A model generated the notes under the pieces. That model was given only the letters and a program-made list of their open reading frames with translations. It was not told the origin of the DNA and made no database searches. The position numbers were made by a program, and so were the translations under genes. A DNA stretch of 64,000 nucleotides from Segatella baroniae DSM 16972 = JCM 13447 (GTDB lineage: Bacteria > Bacteroidota > Bacteroidia > Bacteroidales > Bacteroidaceae): positions 1-64,000 of the forward strand of contig NZ_AUFQ01000003.1 in NCBI RefSeq assembly GCF_000426585.1, given 5' to 3'. Numbering within the stretch: the first letter of the stretch is position 1; each line of letters starts with the position of its first letter. Positions 1 to 7,812 of this stretch are shown here, in pieces.

Positions 1-218
1 CCTCACCATAGCGTGTCTGCACTTGCTTAGGCATCTTGCCATTACGGCGGTTGCCTTTTGAGCGTTCATCAAGAGAGATGGGCTTCCATCTCACCTTCAA
101 GGGCAGCATTCAAAATGCGTTCCAACATGGGTGCCAAAGCACCGTCCTTACCAAATAATGCTTCTCAGTTACGAAGCTGTTCCGCAGCTTTCTTGTAATT
201 AATTTCTTTGTTGTCCAT
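1..218 (-). pseudogene. IS256-family (Mutator-type) transposase, N-terminal fragment, broken
   Basis: Read leftwards from an ATG at 216-218, the frame starts MDNKEINYKKAAEQLRN and meets an in-frame TGA at 165-167. Beyond it the same frame continues with FGKDGALAPMLERILNAALE, typical of the N-terminus of IS256/Mutator transposases. A single extra base near 70-75 then shifts the frame; the next frame gives DERSKGNRRNGKMPKQVQTRYGE, again family-like. One nonsense codon plus one frameshift make this copy inactive. The rest of the gene lies outside the window. The family assignment comes from motif recall. Confidence 0.8.
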
Positions 219-253
219 AAAAAATAAACTGTATAAAAATATTTCTTATTGTT

Positions 254-285
254 GTCTGACACAGTTTACTTTGCACTCTCGTCTG
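254..285 (-). repeat. IS-end-like 32-bp element, copy 1
   Basis: About 36 bp upstream of the broken transposase start lies GTCTGACACAGTTTACTTTG followed by CACTCTCGTCTG. A copy differing at three of 32 positions, all transitions, occurs in the other orientation at 12931-12962, and a weaker one at 58209-58237. Its distance from the transposase start fits a terminal inverted repeat of the IS256-type element. The opposite end is not visible, so the element boundary is inferred. Confidence 0.55.
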
Positions 286-386
286 CGGTAAGTCGCCCTG
301 CCGCCTATGGTGTAAGTTTTGGTAAGTTTCAGCGTTCAAAAGTACACGGAAAGTGTGTACAAATGTGCATCCGTCCCTTTACGAAA

Positions 387-427
387 TTAGGCCGTAACCC
401 TTGTTTTACCAAGGAGTTACAGCCTAA
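387..427 (-). terminator. Hairpin downstream of ppdK
   Basis: TTAGGC (387-392) pairs with GCCTAA (422-427), and the inner GTAAC pairs with GTTAC across one mismatch, around a GTTTTACC loop. It lies 25 bp past the ppdK stop. The following T run on the minus strand is short, so termination is plausible but not textbook. Nothing else recognisable was seen in 286-452. Confidence 0.45.
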
Positions 428-452
428 TCGCCTGTAAATCATAGAAATCCGT

Positions 453-3173
453 TTATTCCTCTACACGTGCCTGGGCGGCAGCAAGGCGTGCAATGGGCAC
501 TCTGAATGGCGAGCAAGAGGCGTAGTTCATTCCTATTTTGGCACAGAACTTCACGGAACTAGGTTCACCGCCATGTTCTCCACAGATACCTGTTCTGATA
601 TTCGGACGAACCTTGTGGCCTTTCTCCACAGCCATCTTTATCAATTGGCCAACACCTTCTTGGTCAAGAACCTGGAATGGATCAACCTTCAAAATCTTCT
701 TGTCAAGATATACAGGAAGGAAAGAAGCAATGTCGTCACGTGAATAACCGAATGTCATCTGCGTAAGGTCATTGGTTCCAAAAGAGAAATATTGCGCTTC
801 GGAAGCAATCAAGTCTGCTGTCAGCGCAGCTCGTGGAATCTCAATCATTGTACCGATTTCGAAATCTAATTTGAATCCATACTCATCGAATGTTCGTCTG
901 GCGCTCTTCAGGATGACAGCTTTCTGCTGACGGAATTCGGCAACGGTACCGATAAGCGGCACCATGATTTCCGGCTTGGGATTCTTGCCTTCTTTCTTCA
1001 ATTCGCATGCCGCGCTGATGATGGCACGAGTCTGCATGGCCGTAATCTCAGGGAATGTGATTCCAAGGCGGCAGCCACGGTGTCCGAGCATAGGGTTGTT
1101 TTCCGCCAGTGAAGCGACACGGCGCTGGATGGTGGCGAGATCTACGCCCATTTCGTCAGCCATGACCTGCTGGCCTGCCAGATCGTGAGGAACAAATTCA
1201 TGCAAGGGAGGATCCAGCAGACGTATGTTGACCGGCAGTCCGTCCATCGCTTCCAGGATTCCCTTGAAGTCTGCCTTCTGGTAAGGAAGTAATTTATTCA
1301 AAGCCTTCTCTCTTCCTTCAGGTGTATCAGACAAAATCATCTCACGCATGGCAATGATTTTTTTGTCATCAAAGAACATGTGCTCCGTTCGGGTGAGACC
1401 TATACCCTTGGCTCCGAAAGCTTTTGCAACACGCGCATCATGAGGAGTATCTGCATTCGTGCGTACTTGCAGTTTTGTGTATTTATCGCAAAGGTCCATC
1501 AGTTCTTTAAAGTCACCACTTAATTCTGCCGCCTTTGTTGGGACTTCACCCGCAAAGACTTGGCCTGTAGAGCCATTCAGCGAAATGTAGTCACCTTCTT
1601 TATACAAACGTCCGTCAATCTCTACGGTTTTATCCTTATAGCTGACATTGATACCTCCCGCGCCAGAGACACAGCATTTTCCCATGCCACGTGCTACAAC
1701 TGCAGCGTGAGAGGTCATGCCTCCGCGTGCGGTGAGAATGCCTTCTGCGGCAGACATACCTGCAAGGTCTTCAGGTGATGTCTCAATTCTGACCAAAACC
1801 ACCTTGTGTCCTTCCGCATGCCAAGCCTGTGCGTCATCCGCGTGGAAGACAATCTGGCCGGAGGCTGCACCAGGAGAAGCAGGGAGTCCCTGAGTGATGA
1901 CCTTTGCCTTTTGCAGCGCCAACTTGTCAAATACCGGATGAAGGAGTTCATCCAATTTATTCGGCTCGCAGCGTTCAATTGCCGTTTTCTCATCAATCAT
2001 TCCTTCATGCAGCAAATCGATGGCTATTTTAACCATTGCCGAGCCGGTACGCTTGCCGTTTCTGGTCTGCAGGAACCACAACTTCCCCTCTTGGACAGTG
2101 AATTCCATATCTTGCATATCACGATAGTGTTGCTCCAGTTTGTTCTGTATATCGTTGAGTTGTGCATAGATTTCGGGCATGGCTTCCTCCATTGACGGAT
2201 ATTTACTTGCGCGTTCTTCTTCAGTAATACCCGCTCTGTTGGCCCATCTCAAAGAACCGACTTTCGTAATCTGCTGCGGTGTGCGGGTTCCGGCTACGAC
2301 ATCTTCACCCTGTGCATTGACAAGATATTCACCATTGAACAAGTTCTCGCCATTACCGGCATCGCGGCTGAAGCAGACACCTGTAGCAGAGGTCTCGCCC
2401 ATATTACCGAATACCATGGCCATGACGGAGACGGCAGTTCCCCATTCGTCGGGAATGCCTTCCATCTTTCTATAGAGAATGGCACGTTCATTCATCCAAC
2501 TACGGAATACGGCACAAATCGCGCCCCACAGCTGTTCGATAGGGTCGTTGGGAAAGTCCTTGCCGGTTCTTGCCTTGATGGCTTCCTTGAACAGGCGAAC
2601 CAGTTTCTGCAATTCTTCTACAGTGAGATCTTTATCCAATTTGATTCCTCGCTCTGCTTTTACAGATTCTATAATCTCTTCAAACGGGTCTATATCTTCT
2701 TTGTTCTCAGGCTTCATTTCCAACACGACATCGCCATACATCTGTACGAAGCGGCGGTAGGAATCATATACAAAATGAGGATTATTCGTCTTGGCAACCA
2801 TTCCTTCTGCGACTTCATCATTAAGTCCGAGGTTAAGAATGGTATCCATCATTCCCGGCATGGAGGCACGTGCGCCGGAACGAACACTTACCAAAAGAGG
2901 GTTGGTCGCGTCGCCGAATTTCGAGTTCATCAAGTTTTCGATATGCTTGACAGCCTCATCCACTTCCCCTCGAAGCACTTCGACGATTTTCTCTTGTCCT
3001 ATTTTATAATATTCATTACAGCAATCCGTCGTAATCGTAAAGCCGGGAGGCACAGGCACTCCTATCAAATTCATCTCTGCCAGGTTGGCTCCTTTGCCAC
3101 CCAGTTGCTTACGCATTTGCGCATTACCCTCAGCCTTACCATTACCAAAGGTATATACTCTTTTTACCGTCAT
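453..3173 (-). CDS. ppdK: Pyruvate, phosphate dikinase
   Basis: A 906-residue protein of full family length that interconverts pyruvate + ATP + Pi and phosphoenolpyruvate + AMP + PPi in the cytoplasm. The N-terminus has the ATP-grasp signature GGKGANLAEM and VPVPPGFTIT. The central phosphohistidine domain has GGMTSHAAVVARG with the swivelling histidine near residue 489. The C-terminal PEP/pyruvate barrel ends with GICGEHGGEP, whose acid/base cysteine is near residue 864. It stands alone, with its own promoter (3215-3247) and a hairpin after the stop. In anaerobic Bacteroidota this enzyme links PEP and pyruvate pools. No disruption is seen. Confidence 0.97.
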   Translation of the reverse strand: MTVKRVYTFGNGKAEGNAQMRKQLGGKGANLAEMNLIGVPVPPGFTITTDCCNEYYKIGQEKIVEVLRGEVDEAVKHIENLMNSKFGDATNPLLVSVRSGARASMPGMMDTILNLGLNDEVAEGMVAKTNNPHFVYDSYRRFVQMYGDVVLEMKPENKEDIDPFEEIIESVKAERGIKLDKDLTVEELQKLVRLFKEAIKARTGKDFPNDPIEQLWGAICAVFRSWMNERAILYRKMEGIPDEWGTAVSVMAMVFGNMGETSATGVCFSRDAGNGENLFNGEYLVNAQGEDVVAGTRTPQQITKVGSLRWANRAGITEEERASKYPSMEEAMPEIYAQLNDIQNKLEQHYRDMQDMEFTVQEGKLWFLQTRNGKRTGSAMVKIAIDLLHEGMIDEKTAIERCEPNKLDELLHPVFDKLALQKAKVITQGLPASPGAASGQIVFHADDAQAWHAEGHKVVLVRIETSPEDLAGMSAAEGILTARGGMTSHAAVVARGMGKCCVSGAGGINVSYKDKTVEIDGRLYKEGDYISLNGSTGQVFAGEVPTKAAELSGDFKELMDLCDKYTKLQVRTNADTPHDARVAKAFGAKGIGLTRTEHMFFDDKKIIAMREMILSDTPEGREKALNKLLPYQKADFKGILEAMDGLPVNIRLLDPPLHEFVPHDLAGQQVMADEMGVDLATIQRRVASLAENNPMLGHRGCRLGITFPEITAMQTRAIISAACELKKEGKNPKPEIMVPLIGTVAEFRQQKAVILKSARRTFDEYGFKLDFEIGTMIEIPRAALTADLIASEAQYFSFGTNDLTQMTFGYSRDDIASFLPVYLDKKILKVDPFQVLDQEGVGQLIKMAVEKGHKVRPNIRTGICGEHGGEPSSVKFCAKIGMNYASCSPFRVPIARLAAAQARVEE

Positions 3174-3214
3174 AATAGATTTGATGTCGTTTTAATTAAT
3201 ACTCTTTTGTGATG

Positions 3215-3247
3215 CAAATATATAGGTTTTCTTAGAGATGGGCAAGC
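3215..3247 (-). promoter_or_regulatory. ppdK promoter
   Basis: On the minus strand TATATTTG (3215-3222) matches the Bacteroidota -7 consensus TAnnTTTG. A CTTG at 3243-3246, 20 bp further upstream, supplies the -33 TTG. The predicted start near 3209 leaves a 5' leader of about 35 nt before the ATG at 3173. Confidence 0.65.
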
Positions 3248-3335
3248 TTTTACTTCGGAAATTGCCATGTCCACATTACATTTAGCCGTGTTTGCGTGCA
3301 CGGAGGGTAATTTATTAACGCCAAGAGGCAGGTAG

Positions 3336-3358
3336 TTGCTGTATTTTTAGTAGTTTTG
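3336..3358 (+). promoter_or_regulatory. rlmD promoter (-7 element)
   Basis: TAGTTTTG at 3351-3358 matches TAnnTTTG exactly and lies 12 bp before the rlmD ATG. The nearest TTG (3336-3338) is only 12 bp upstream, so the -33 element is poor. The start of transcription must fall within a few bases of the ATG. Confidence 0.5.
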
Positions 3359-3370
3359 TGCATTAATTAA

Positions 3371-4828
3371 ATGGATATGACAAGGAAGAAAAAGCCGTTT
3401 CCCATCTTGGAAGATATAGAAATAACCGATATAGCAGCAGAGGGAAAGTCTCTGGCACGGGTCGACGACATGGTCGTGTTTGTGCCCTATGCGGTTCCGG
3501 GAGACATAGTAGACTTGCAGATATTAAAGAAGAAGCATCACTATTGCGAAGCTTCTGTTGTAAAATACAAGAAATTCAGTGAGAAACGGGCCACGCCCCC
3601 GTGCGAACATTTTGGTATTTGTGGTGGATGCGCGTGGCAGATTCTGCCGTATGAGGAACAACTCAAAGCCAAACAACAACAAGTAAAAGACCAACTCACC
3701 AGGATTGCCAAAGTGGAACTGCCTGAAATCAATCCCATTTTGGGTTCTGTCAAGCAGTTTGAATACAGAAACAAGATAGAATTCGGCTGCAGCAACAAGC
3801 GTTGGTTTACACGCGGCGAGCTTGACAATATGCCTCCCAAGTCCGATGAGGGGCCTCAGCTCAGGGCCGACGCCTCTGCAAACAACGCCATAGGCTTTCA
3901 TATACGTGGGGCATTTGACAAGATTTATCCCATCCATAAGTGTCATTTGATGGAAGACTTGCACAATGAGATAAGGAATTTCATTGATGAAACAGCCAAT
4001 CAAATGCACATGTCTTTTTATGATATACGTGCGCAACATGGAATGCTCCGCGACATTATGATAAGGAACAGCAATACCGGCGAGTGGATGGTGTTGATAC
4101 AGTTCCACTACGACACACCGGAAGACATCCATGCCGGGCAGGCTTTGCTGGAGCAGGTTGCTACCCGATTCCCCCAAATCTCTTCACTCTTATACGTTGA
4201 CAACCAGAAAGGCAACGACACCTTTAATGATTTGGAGATTCAAACCTACAGGGGGAAGGACTTCATCTATGAAGAGATGGAAGAACTCCGCTTCAAGGTT
4301 GGAGTCAAAAGTTTCTACCAGACCAATACGGAACAAGCCTATCGGCTCTACAGTGTTGCCCGCGACTTTGCGTCCTTGACGGGCGACGAACTCGTTTACG
4401 ACCTCTATACCGGCACTGGTACGATTGCTAATTTCGTGGCGAAAGAGGCGAAGCAAGTAATAGGAATCGAGTATGTGGAAGACGCTATTGAGGATGCGAA
4501 GGTCAACAGCCAAATCAATCAGATTTCCAACACCTTGTTTTATGCGGGCGACATGAAAAATATTCTCACATCGGATTTCGTGGCCGAGCATGGCCGACCG
4601 GACGTGATTATCACCGACCCTCCCCGTGCCGGCATGCACCCGGACGTGGTCAATGTCATTCTGAATGCCGAACCGCAGAGAATTGTCTATGTCAGTTGCA
4701 ATCCGGCGACGCAAGCCCGCGATTTGGCACTGCTGGATCAGAAGTACAGCGTTGGGAAAGTGCAGCCGGTTGACATGTTCCCCCATACTCCCCATGTAGA
4801 AAACGTGGTACTCTTGGTGAAGAAGTAA
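3371..4828 (+). CDS. rlmD: 23S rRNA (uracil-5-)-methyltransferase, RlmD/RumA type
   Basis: A 485-residue SAM-dependent methyltransferase of the TrmA/RlmD family, which makes 5-methyluridine in 23S rRNA. The N-terminal TRAM domain spans roughly residues 12-70 (ITDIAAEGKSLARVDDMVVF). The iron-sulfur cysteines appear as CEHFGICGGC. The C-terminal methyltransferase has the SAM loop DLYTGTGTIANFV, the ITDPPRAGMHP motif and the nucleophile region VYVSCNPATQARDL. A second Met two codons in is an alternative start. The porin follows 15 bp later. Which uridine is modified, and so RlmD versus RlmCD naming, cannot be decided here. Confidence 0.93.
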   Translation: MDMTRKKKPFPILEDIEITDIAAEGKSLARVDDMVVFVPYAVPGDIVDLQILKKKHHYCEASVVKYKKFSEKRATPPCEHFGICGGCAWQILPYEEQLKAKQQQVKDQLTRIAKVELPEINPILGSVKQFEYRNKIEFGCSNKRWFTRGELDNMPPKSDEGPQLRADASANNAIGFHIRGAFDKIYPIHKCHLMEDLHNEIRNFIDETANQMHMSFYDIRAQHGMLRDIMIRNSNTGEWMVLIQFHYDTPEDIHAGQALLEQVATRFPQISSLLYVDNQKGNDTFNDLEIQTYRGKDFIYEEMEELRFKVGVKSFYQTNTEQAYRLYSVARDFASLTGDELVYDLYTGTGTIANFVAKEAKQVIGIEYVEDAIEDAKVNSQINQISNTLFYAGDMKNILTSDFVAEHGRPDVIITDPPRAGMHPDVVNVILNAEPQRIVYVSCNPATQARDLALLDQKYSVGKVQPVDMFPHTPHVENVVLLVKK

Positions 4829-4843
4829 TTCAATTTTATCATT

Positions 4844-5971
4844 ATGAAAAAAGTTATATTAACAGCCTTGGTAGCTGTATCATTAACAACACAGGCTCAA
4901 GAGAAGAAAGCTTCCTGGTTCAACAATGTCAAACTCTCCGGCTATGGAATGACGCAATATCAATACAGCAGCCGGGAAAACGACAAGTCCAACACTTTCA
5001 ACCTGCGCATGTTCAGGCTGGCGTTGGACGGCAGAATTATGGACGAGTTCTATTGGAAAGCTCAAGTCCAATTGAATGGCAACACCTCTACGTTGGGCAG
5101 CAGTCCCCGCGTTGTCGATTTGTTTGCAGAATGGCAACGATATTCGGCTTTTAGAGTGAAAATCGGACAATTCAAACGCCCGTTCACCTTTGAGAATCCC
5201 ATCCATCCCATCACACAAGGTTTTATAAGCTATTCACAAAACGTTCTGAAGTTGGTGGGAATGAGTGACAGAACGGGCGAACATGCCAGCAATGGCCGTG
5301 ATCTGGGTGTCCAGATTCAAGGTGATTTTCTGCCTAATGCGGAAGGGCGCAATATTCTTCATTATCAATTAGGCGTGTTCAACGGACAGGGAACAAACAC
5401 CAAAGACGTTGACCAGCGCAAAGATGTCATCGGCGGCATTTGGGTGGCTCCCATCAAAGGACTGCGCCTTGGAGTGTTCGGATGGGAAGGTAGCGCCGCA
5501 CGCAAGGGGACATGGACTGACGAAAACGGCAACAGCCATTCGGGCGTGCGCTCACTCCCCAAACACCGCTATGCCATCAGTGGCGAATATTTGTGCAACG
5601 ACTGGACTTTCCGCTCCGAATACGTCCATTCCACGGGCAAGGCTTTCTCTACGACGATAAACAATTTCAATGATGACAACAGCAAGAATTGCAACTTGAG
5701 CAAAAACGGCGAAAAGGCTGATGGCTATTATGCGTTGGTGATCGCTCCTGTCATTCAGAAAAAACTGCACGCCAAGGCCAGATATGACGTGTATCGTCCG
5801 AAAGCCGAATGGGCTACCGCCAAGACTTATTATGAAGTGGGACTTGACTATGAGTTCCATCCCAACTTCCAGATAAACCTGGAATACGCGCGCGTCAACG
5901 ACAAGTCGGTCTCTGCCTTGACAAAGCATAGCTACAACATGGTGGATGTAGAAGTGGACTTTAAATTTTAA
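4844..5971 (+). CDS. Phosphate-selective porin O/P-like outer-membrane protein
   Basis: A 375-residue protein with a Sec signal peptide (MKKVILTALVAVSLTTQAQ). It has alternating-hydrophobicity strands and ends in an aromatic outer-membrane sorting signature (VDVEVDFKF). GQFKRPFTFE and the NLRMFRLALDG/WKAQVQLNG pattern resemble Porin_O_P (OprP-like) barrels. The substrate cannot be read from sequence. It follows rlmD closely on the same strand, and only 16 bp separate its stop from the Thr/Ile leader peptide, so leader and porin may share a transcript. Confidence 0.8.
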   Translation: MKKVILTALVAVSLTTQAQEKKASWFNNVKLSGYGMTQYQYSSRENDKSNTFNLRMFRLALDGRIMDEFYWKAQVQLNGNTSTLGSSPRVVDLFAEWQRYSAFRVKIGQFKRPFTFENPIHPITQGFISYSQNVLKLVGMSDRTGEHASNGRDLGVQIQGDFLPNAEGRNILHYQLGVFNGQGTNTKDVDQRKDVIGGIWVAPIKGLRLGVFGWEGSAARKGTWTDENGNSHSGVRSLPKHRYAISGEYLCNDWTFRSEYVHSTGKAFSTTINNFNDDNSKNCNLSKNGEKADGYYALVIAPVIQKKLHAKARYDVYRPKAEWATAKTYYEVGLDYEFHPNFQINLEYARVNDKSVSALTKHSYNMVDVEVDFKF

Positions 5972-5987
5972 AGCTCAACAAAGGACG

Positions 5988-6059
5988 ATGAAAGACATCG
6001 GCTCCACAGCCATCACCATCATCACCATTACCACCACCTGCCGGAAGTGGGAGGCATGA
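5988..6059 (+). CDS. Thr/Ile-rich attenuation leader peptide without a downstream operon
   Basis: A 23-codon frame, ATG at 5988 and TGA at 6057-6059, beginning MKDIGSTAITIITITTT. Within residues 7-17 there are six Thr and four Ile codons. AAAGGA lies just before the ATG as a ribosome-binding site. The dense ACC/ATC/ATT run is the hallmark of threonine-operon leader peptides (E. coli thrL is the classic case), where stalling on Thr/Ile codons controls a following terminator. A strong terminator does follow at 6085-6130, but the next gene on this strand starts at 18299. The threonine operon lies on the opposite strand (18003 to 12957). The coding call is strong; its present function is unknown. 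Confidence 0.75.
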   Translation: MKDIGSTAITIITITTTCRKWEA

Positions 6060-6084
6060 GCAAAACGGCATGATATAAAAAAAG

Positions 6085-6130
6085 AATGGTTGGAATCCTA
6101 CAAAGTCAGATTCCAACCATTTTTTATTTT
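6085..6130 (+). terminator. Strong attenuator-like terminator after the Thr/Ile leader
   Basis: AATGGTTGGAATC (6085-6097) and GATTCCAACCATT (6109-6121) form a perfect 13-bp stem with an 11-nt loop, followed by TTTTATTTT. On the other strand the stem is followed by seven T, so it may also terminate yggS. Its position 25 bp after the leader stop fits an attenuator. Confidence 0.9.
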
Positions 6131-6156
6131 CTGCGTCTTTTTTAGAGGCTGCCCCC

Positions 6157-6828
6157 TTAATATTGTCGTTCACCAAAGATAGAAGTTCCTATCCTGACCA
6201 TTGTAGCCCCGTGTTCGAGGGCCAATCTGTAGTCGTGGCTCATGCCCCAGGACTTTTGGCAGAAGCTGTCTTGCGCTGCAAAATACTTGCTTTTCAGTTC
6301 CATGAAGAATGAATCGACCTCGTCAAACTCACGAGCCACTTGCTCCTGGTCGCCTACGTTCGACGCAATGGTCATCAGTCCGCAGATTTCAATGTGGGAC
6401 AATGCTTTCCACGAACCGTCTTCCAAGAGTGCCCGACATGCTTCCGGCGTGAGTCCCGACTTCGTATCTTCGGCCGCTACCTTGACTTCCAACAGCACCT
6501 TTACCACCTTATTCAATTTAGTGGCCTGTCGGTCTATCTCGATAAGAAGTTTCAAGCTGTCCACCGACTCTATCAGAGAGATATACGGTACGATGTATTT
6601 CACCTTGTTGGTCTGAAGATGTCCGATGAAATGCCATTCGATATCTTTGGGCAAGGCCTCAACTTTCTGGCGCAATTCCTGTTCGCGACTCTCACCGAAG
6701 ATACGTTGTCCAGCATCATAGGCAGCCTTTATGGAACTTATCGGGTGAAACTTGCTCACAGCCACCAGCTTGGTATTCGCAGGCAGGTCTTTCCGAATTT
6801 CGTTCAGATTGGAAGCAATGTCTGTCAT
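6157..6828 (-). CDS. YggS/PLPBP family pyridoxal-phosphate homeostasis protein
   Basis: A 223-residue protein of family length. The PLP lysine is K26 in LVAVSKFHP. Other family motifs are RIFGESREQEL, EWHFIGHLQTNK, GLMTIA, SWGMSHDYRLALEHGATMVRIG and the C-terminal FGER. The fold is an alanine-racemase-like single barrel without a known catalytic activity; homologues buffer PLP and influence amino-acid pools. It starts 11 bp after the DUF4494 stop, so the two are co-transcribed. It ends close to the bidirectional hairpin at 6085-6130. Confidence 0.93.
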   Translation of the reverse strand: MTDIASNLNEIRKDLPANTKLVAVSKFHPISSIKAAYDAGQRIFGESREQELRQKVEALPKDIEWHFIGHLQTNKVKYIVPYISLIESVDSLKLLIEIDRQATKLNKVVKVLLEVKVAAEDTKSGLTPEACRALLEDGSWKALSHIEICGLMTIASNVGDQEQVAREFDEVDSFFMELKSKYFAAQDSFCQKSWGMSHDYRLALEHGATMVRIGTSIFGERQY

Positions 6829-6839
6829 TCTTACTCTAT

Positions 6840-7358
6840 TTAAACCTCTTCGCTTTTCTCCTCGTATTCAGGAACATCGTTTTTCTCCTTCTTCTGTGCT
6901 GCGGATTTGTGTTCAAAGACGTCCATGATCTGTGTTTCCTGGATGGCGCTGATTACATAGTCAATCATCGTTCCCCCCATCACTTCGTCTATGTGCTTCA
7001 CTGCTACAGGCAAACTGCCGGCCTGAACCAAGTAGGTGACGGTGGAGCGCTTTTCTTTTTCCGTCTTTTCGTCTATCGTAATGAATTGGAGTTTGGCCTT
7101 GTACCATTTATCATCATTGTCGGCGTCGCTGAAAAAAATCTCTCCATAGCCTGCCATCTTGATATCCCTGACCTTGAAATCGCCTGTGATGTAGGTGGAC
7201 ATCTCTTCTATAATGGCGTTCTCAGCTTCCGTAAAGCTCAACGCGTCAACGACATATTGTTCGGTGACCATCTTTTGAGCACCGTCTTCCATCATTTTTT
7301 CATAACGAATCTTGGTCTCAAACCAAGTGCTTGTTCTACTTCTCATTTGTATCTCCAT
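6840..7358 (-). CDS. DUF4494 family protein
   Basis: A 172-residue protein of a Bacteroidota-specific family with no established function. Recognition rests on RTSTWFETKIRYEKMMEDG and EQYVVDALSFTEAENAIIEEM. The C-terminus is Lys/Glu-rich and probably disordered. No signal peptide or membrane segment is seen, so it is probably cytoplasmic. Homologues I recall usually start at MRSRT, so the ATG at 7346 is an equally good start. A good promoter lies at 7375-7405. Co-transcription with yggS is likely from the 11-bp gap; no functional inference beyond that is justified. Confidence 0.85.
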   Translation of the reverse strand: MEIQMRSRTSTWFETKIRYEKMMEDGAQKMVTEQYVVDALSFTEAENAIIEEMSTYITGDFKVRDIKMAGYGEIFFSDADNDDKWYKAKLQFITIDEKTEKEKRSTVTYLVQAGSLPVAVKHIDEVMGGTMIDYVISAIQETQIMDVFEHKSAAQKKEKNDVPEYEEKSEEV

Positions 7359-7374
7359 TATTGTTATTGCAAGG

Positions 7375-7405
7375 CAAAATTACCAATTAAATCTTGAAAC
7401 TCAAA
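7375..7405 (-). promoter_or_regulatory. DUF4494-yggS promoter
   Basis: TTTG (7402-7405), 19 bp, TAATTTTG (7375-7382) on the minus strand matches both elements of the Bacteroidota promoter. The predicted transcription start is near 7369. Confidence 0.75.
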
Positions 7406-7560
7406 AATTATCATCCCTTGAAATCATGGCAAGACTTGCATTTGCCGACATTGCCGGCACAGGAACATGAAGGAGGGCGTTGAAGACGCTGATGAAACAT
7501 GTTTCTCAAAAGCATTTCACAATAAAAACACCCGCTTTCATAGGGGCGTTATTCGAGGAT
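7406..7560. other. Spacer without a recognised gene
   Basis: Between the DUF4494 promoter and the small-RNA candidate I see no convincing reading frame. The only structure is a weak dyad (ACACCC, 7-nt loop, GGGGCGTT) near 7526-7552. The adjacent stretch 7686-7812 likewise holds nothing beyond a loose dyad of TTGCAAG and CTTTGCAA around 7721-7750. Confidence 0.4.
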
Positions 7561-7570
7561 AAATTGTAAA

Positions 7571-7638
7571 CAAAAAAAATTGATTGTCTCACGACAACCA
7601 ATCTTTATTAACCTTAATAATCTAATACCATGAAAAAC
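7571..7638 (-). ncRNA. Candidate small RNA with its own promoter and terminator
   Basis: On the minus strand a promoter (CTTG 7672-7675, 19 bp, TAACTTTG 7645-7652) predicts a start near 7638. The transcript would contain the dyad TTATTAA-GG-TTAATAA, then a hairpin in which TTGGTTGTC and GACAATCAA flank a GTGA loop (one mismatch), and then eight T. That is a self-contained unit of about 68 nt with no credible open frame on that strand. The core looks familiar from Bacteroidota spacers and should be compared with the Rfam Bacteroidales RNA motifs; I cannot confirm identity. An ATGCAA/TTGCAT dyad at 7670-7685 overlaps the -33 region. Confidence 0.55.
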
Positions 7639-7812
7639 ACAATGCAAAGTTACTCTTTTATATAGATTATGCAAGCGTTTTGCATGATAAAAGACGTAAA
7701 ATAAACATTAATTAATTATCTTGCAAGCCTATTTAATAGTTCTTTGCAAAATAACGCTTTGCCATCGTGTTGGAATGGATGGCAACGAGTCCGAAACGAA
7801 CATGGAAGCGCA

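Noticed and set aside
4844..5971. TonB-dependent receptor or SusC-like protein
   Set aside because: Length (375) is far too short, there is no plug domain or TonB box, and the motifs fit Porin_O_P.
6011..6059. Histidine-operon leader (the same bases read His-His-His in another frame)
   Set aside because: That frame has no start codon or ribosome-binding site, whereas the Thr/Ile frame has both. The his operon is 22 kb away on the other strand.
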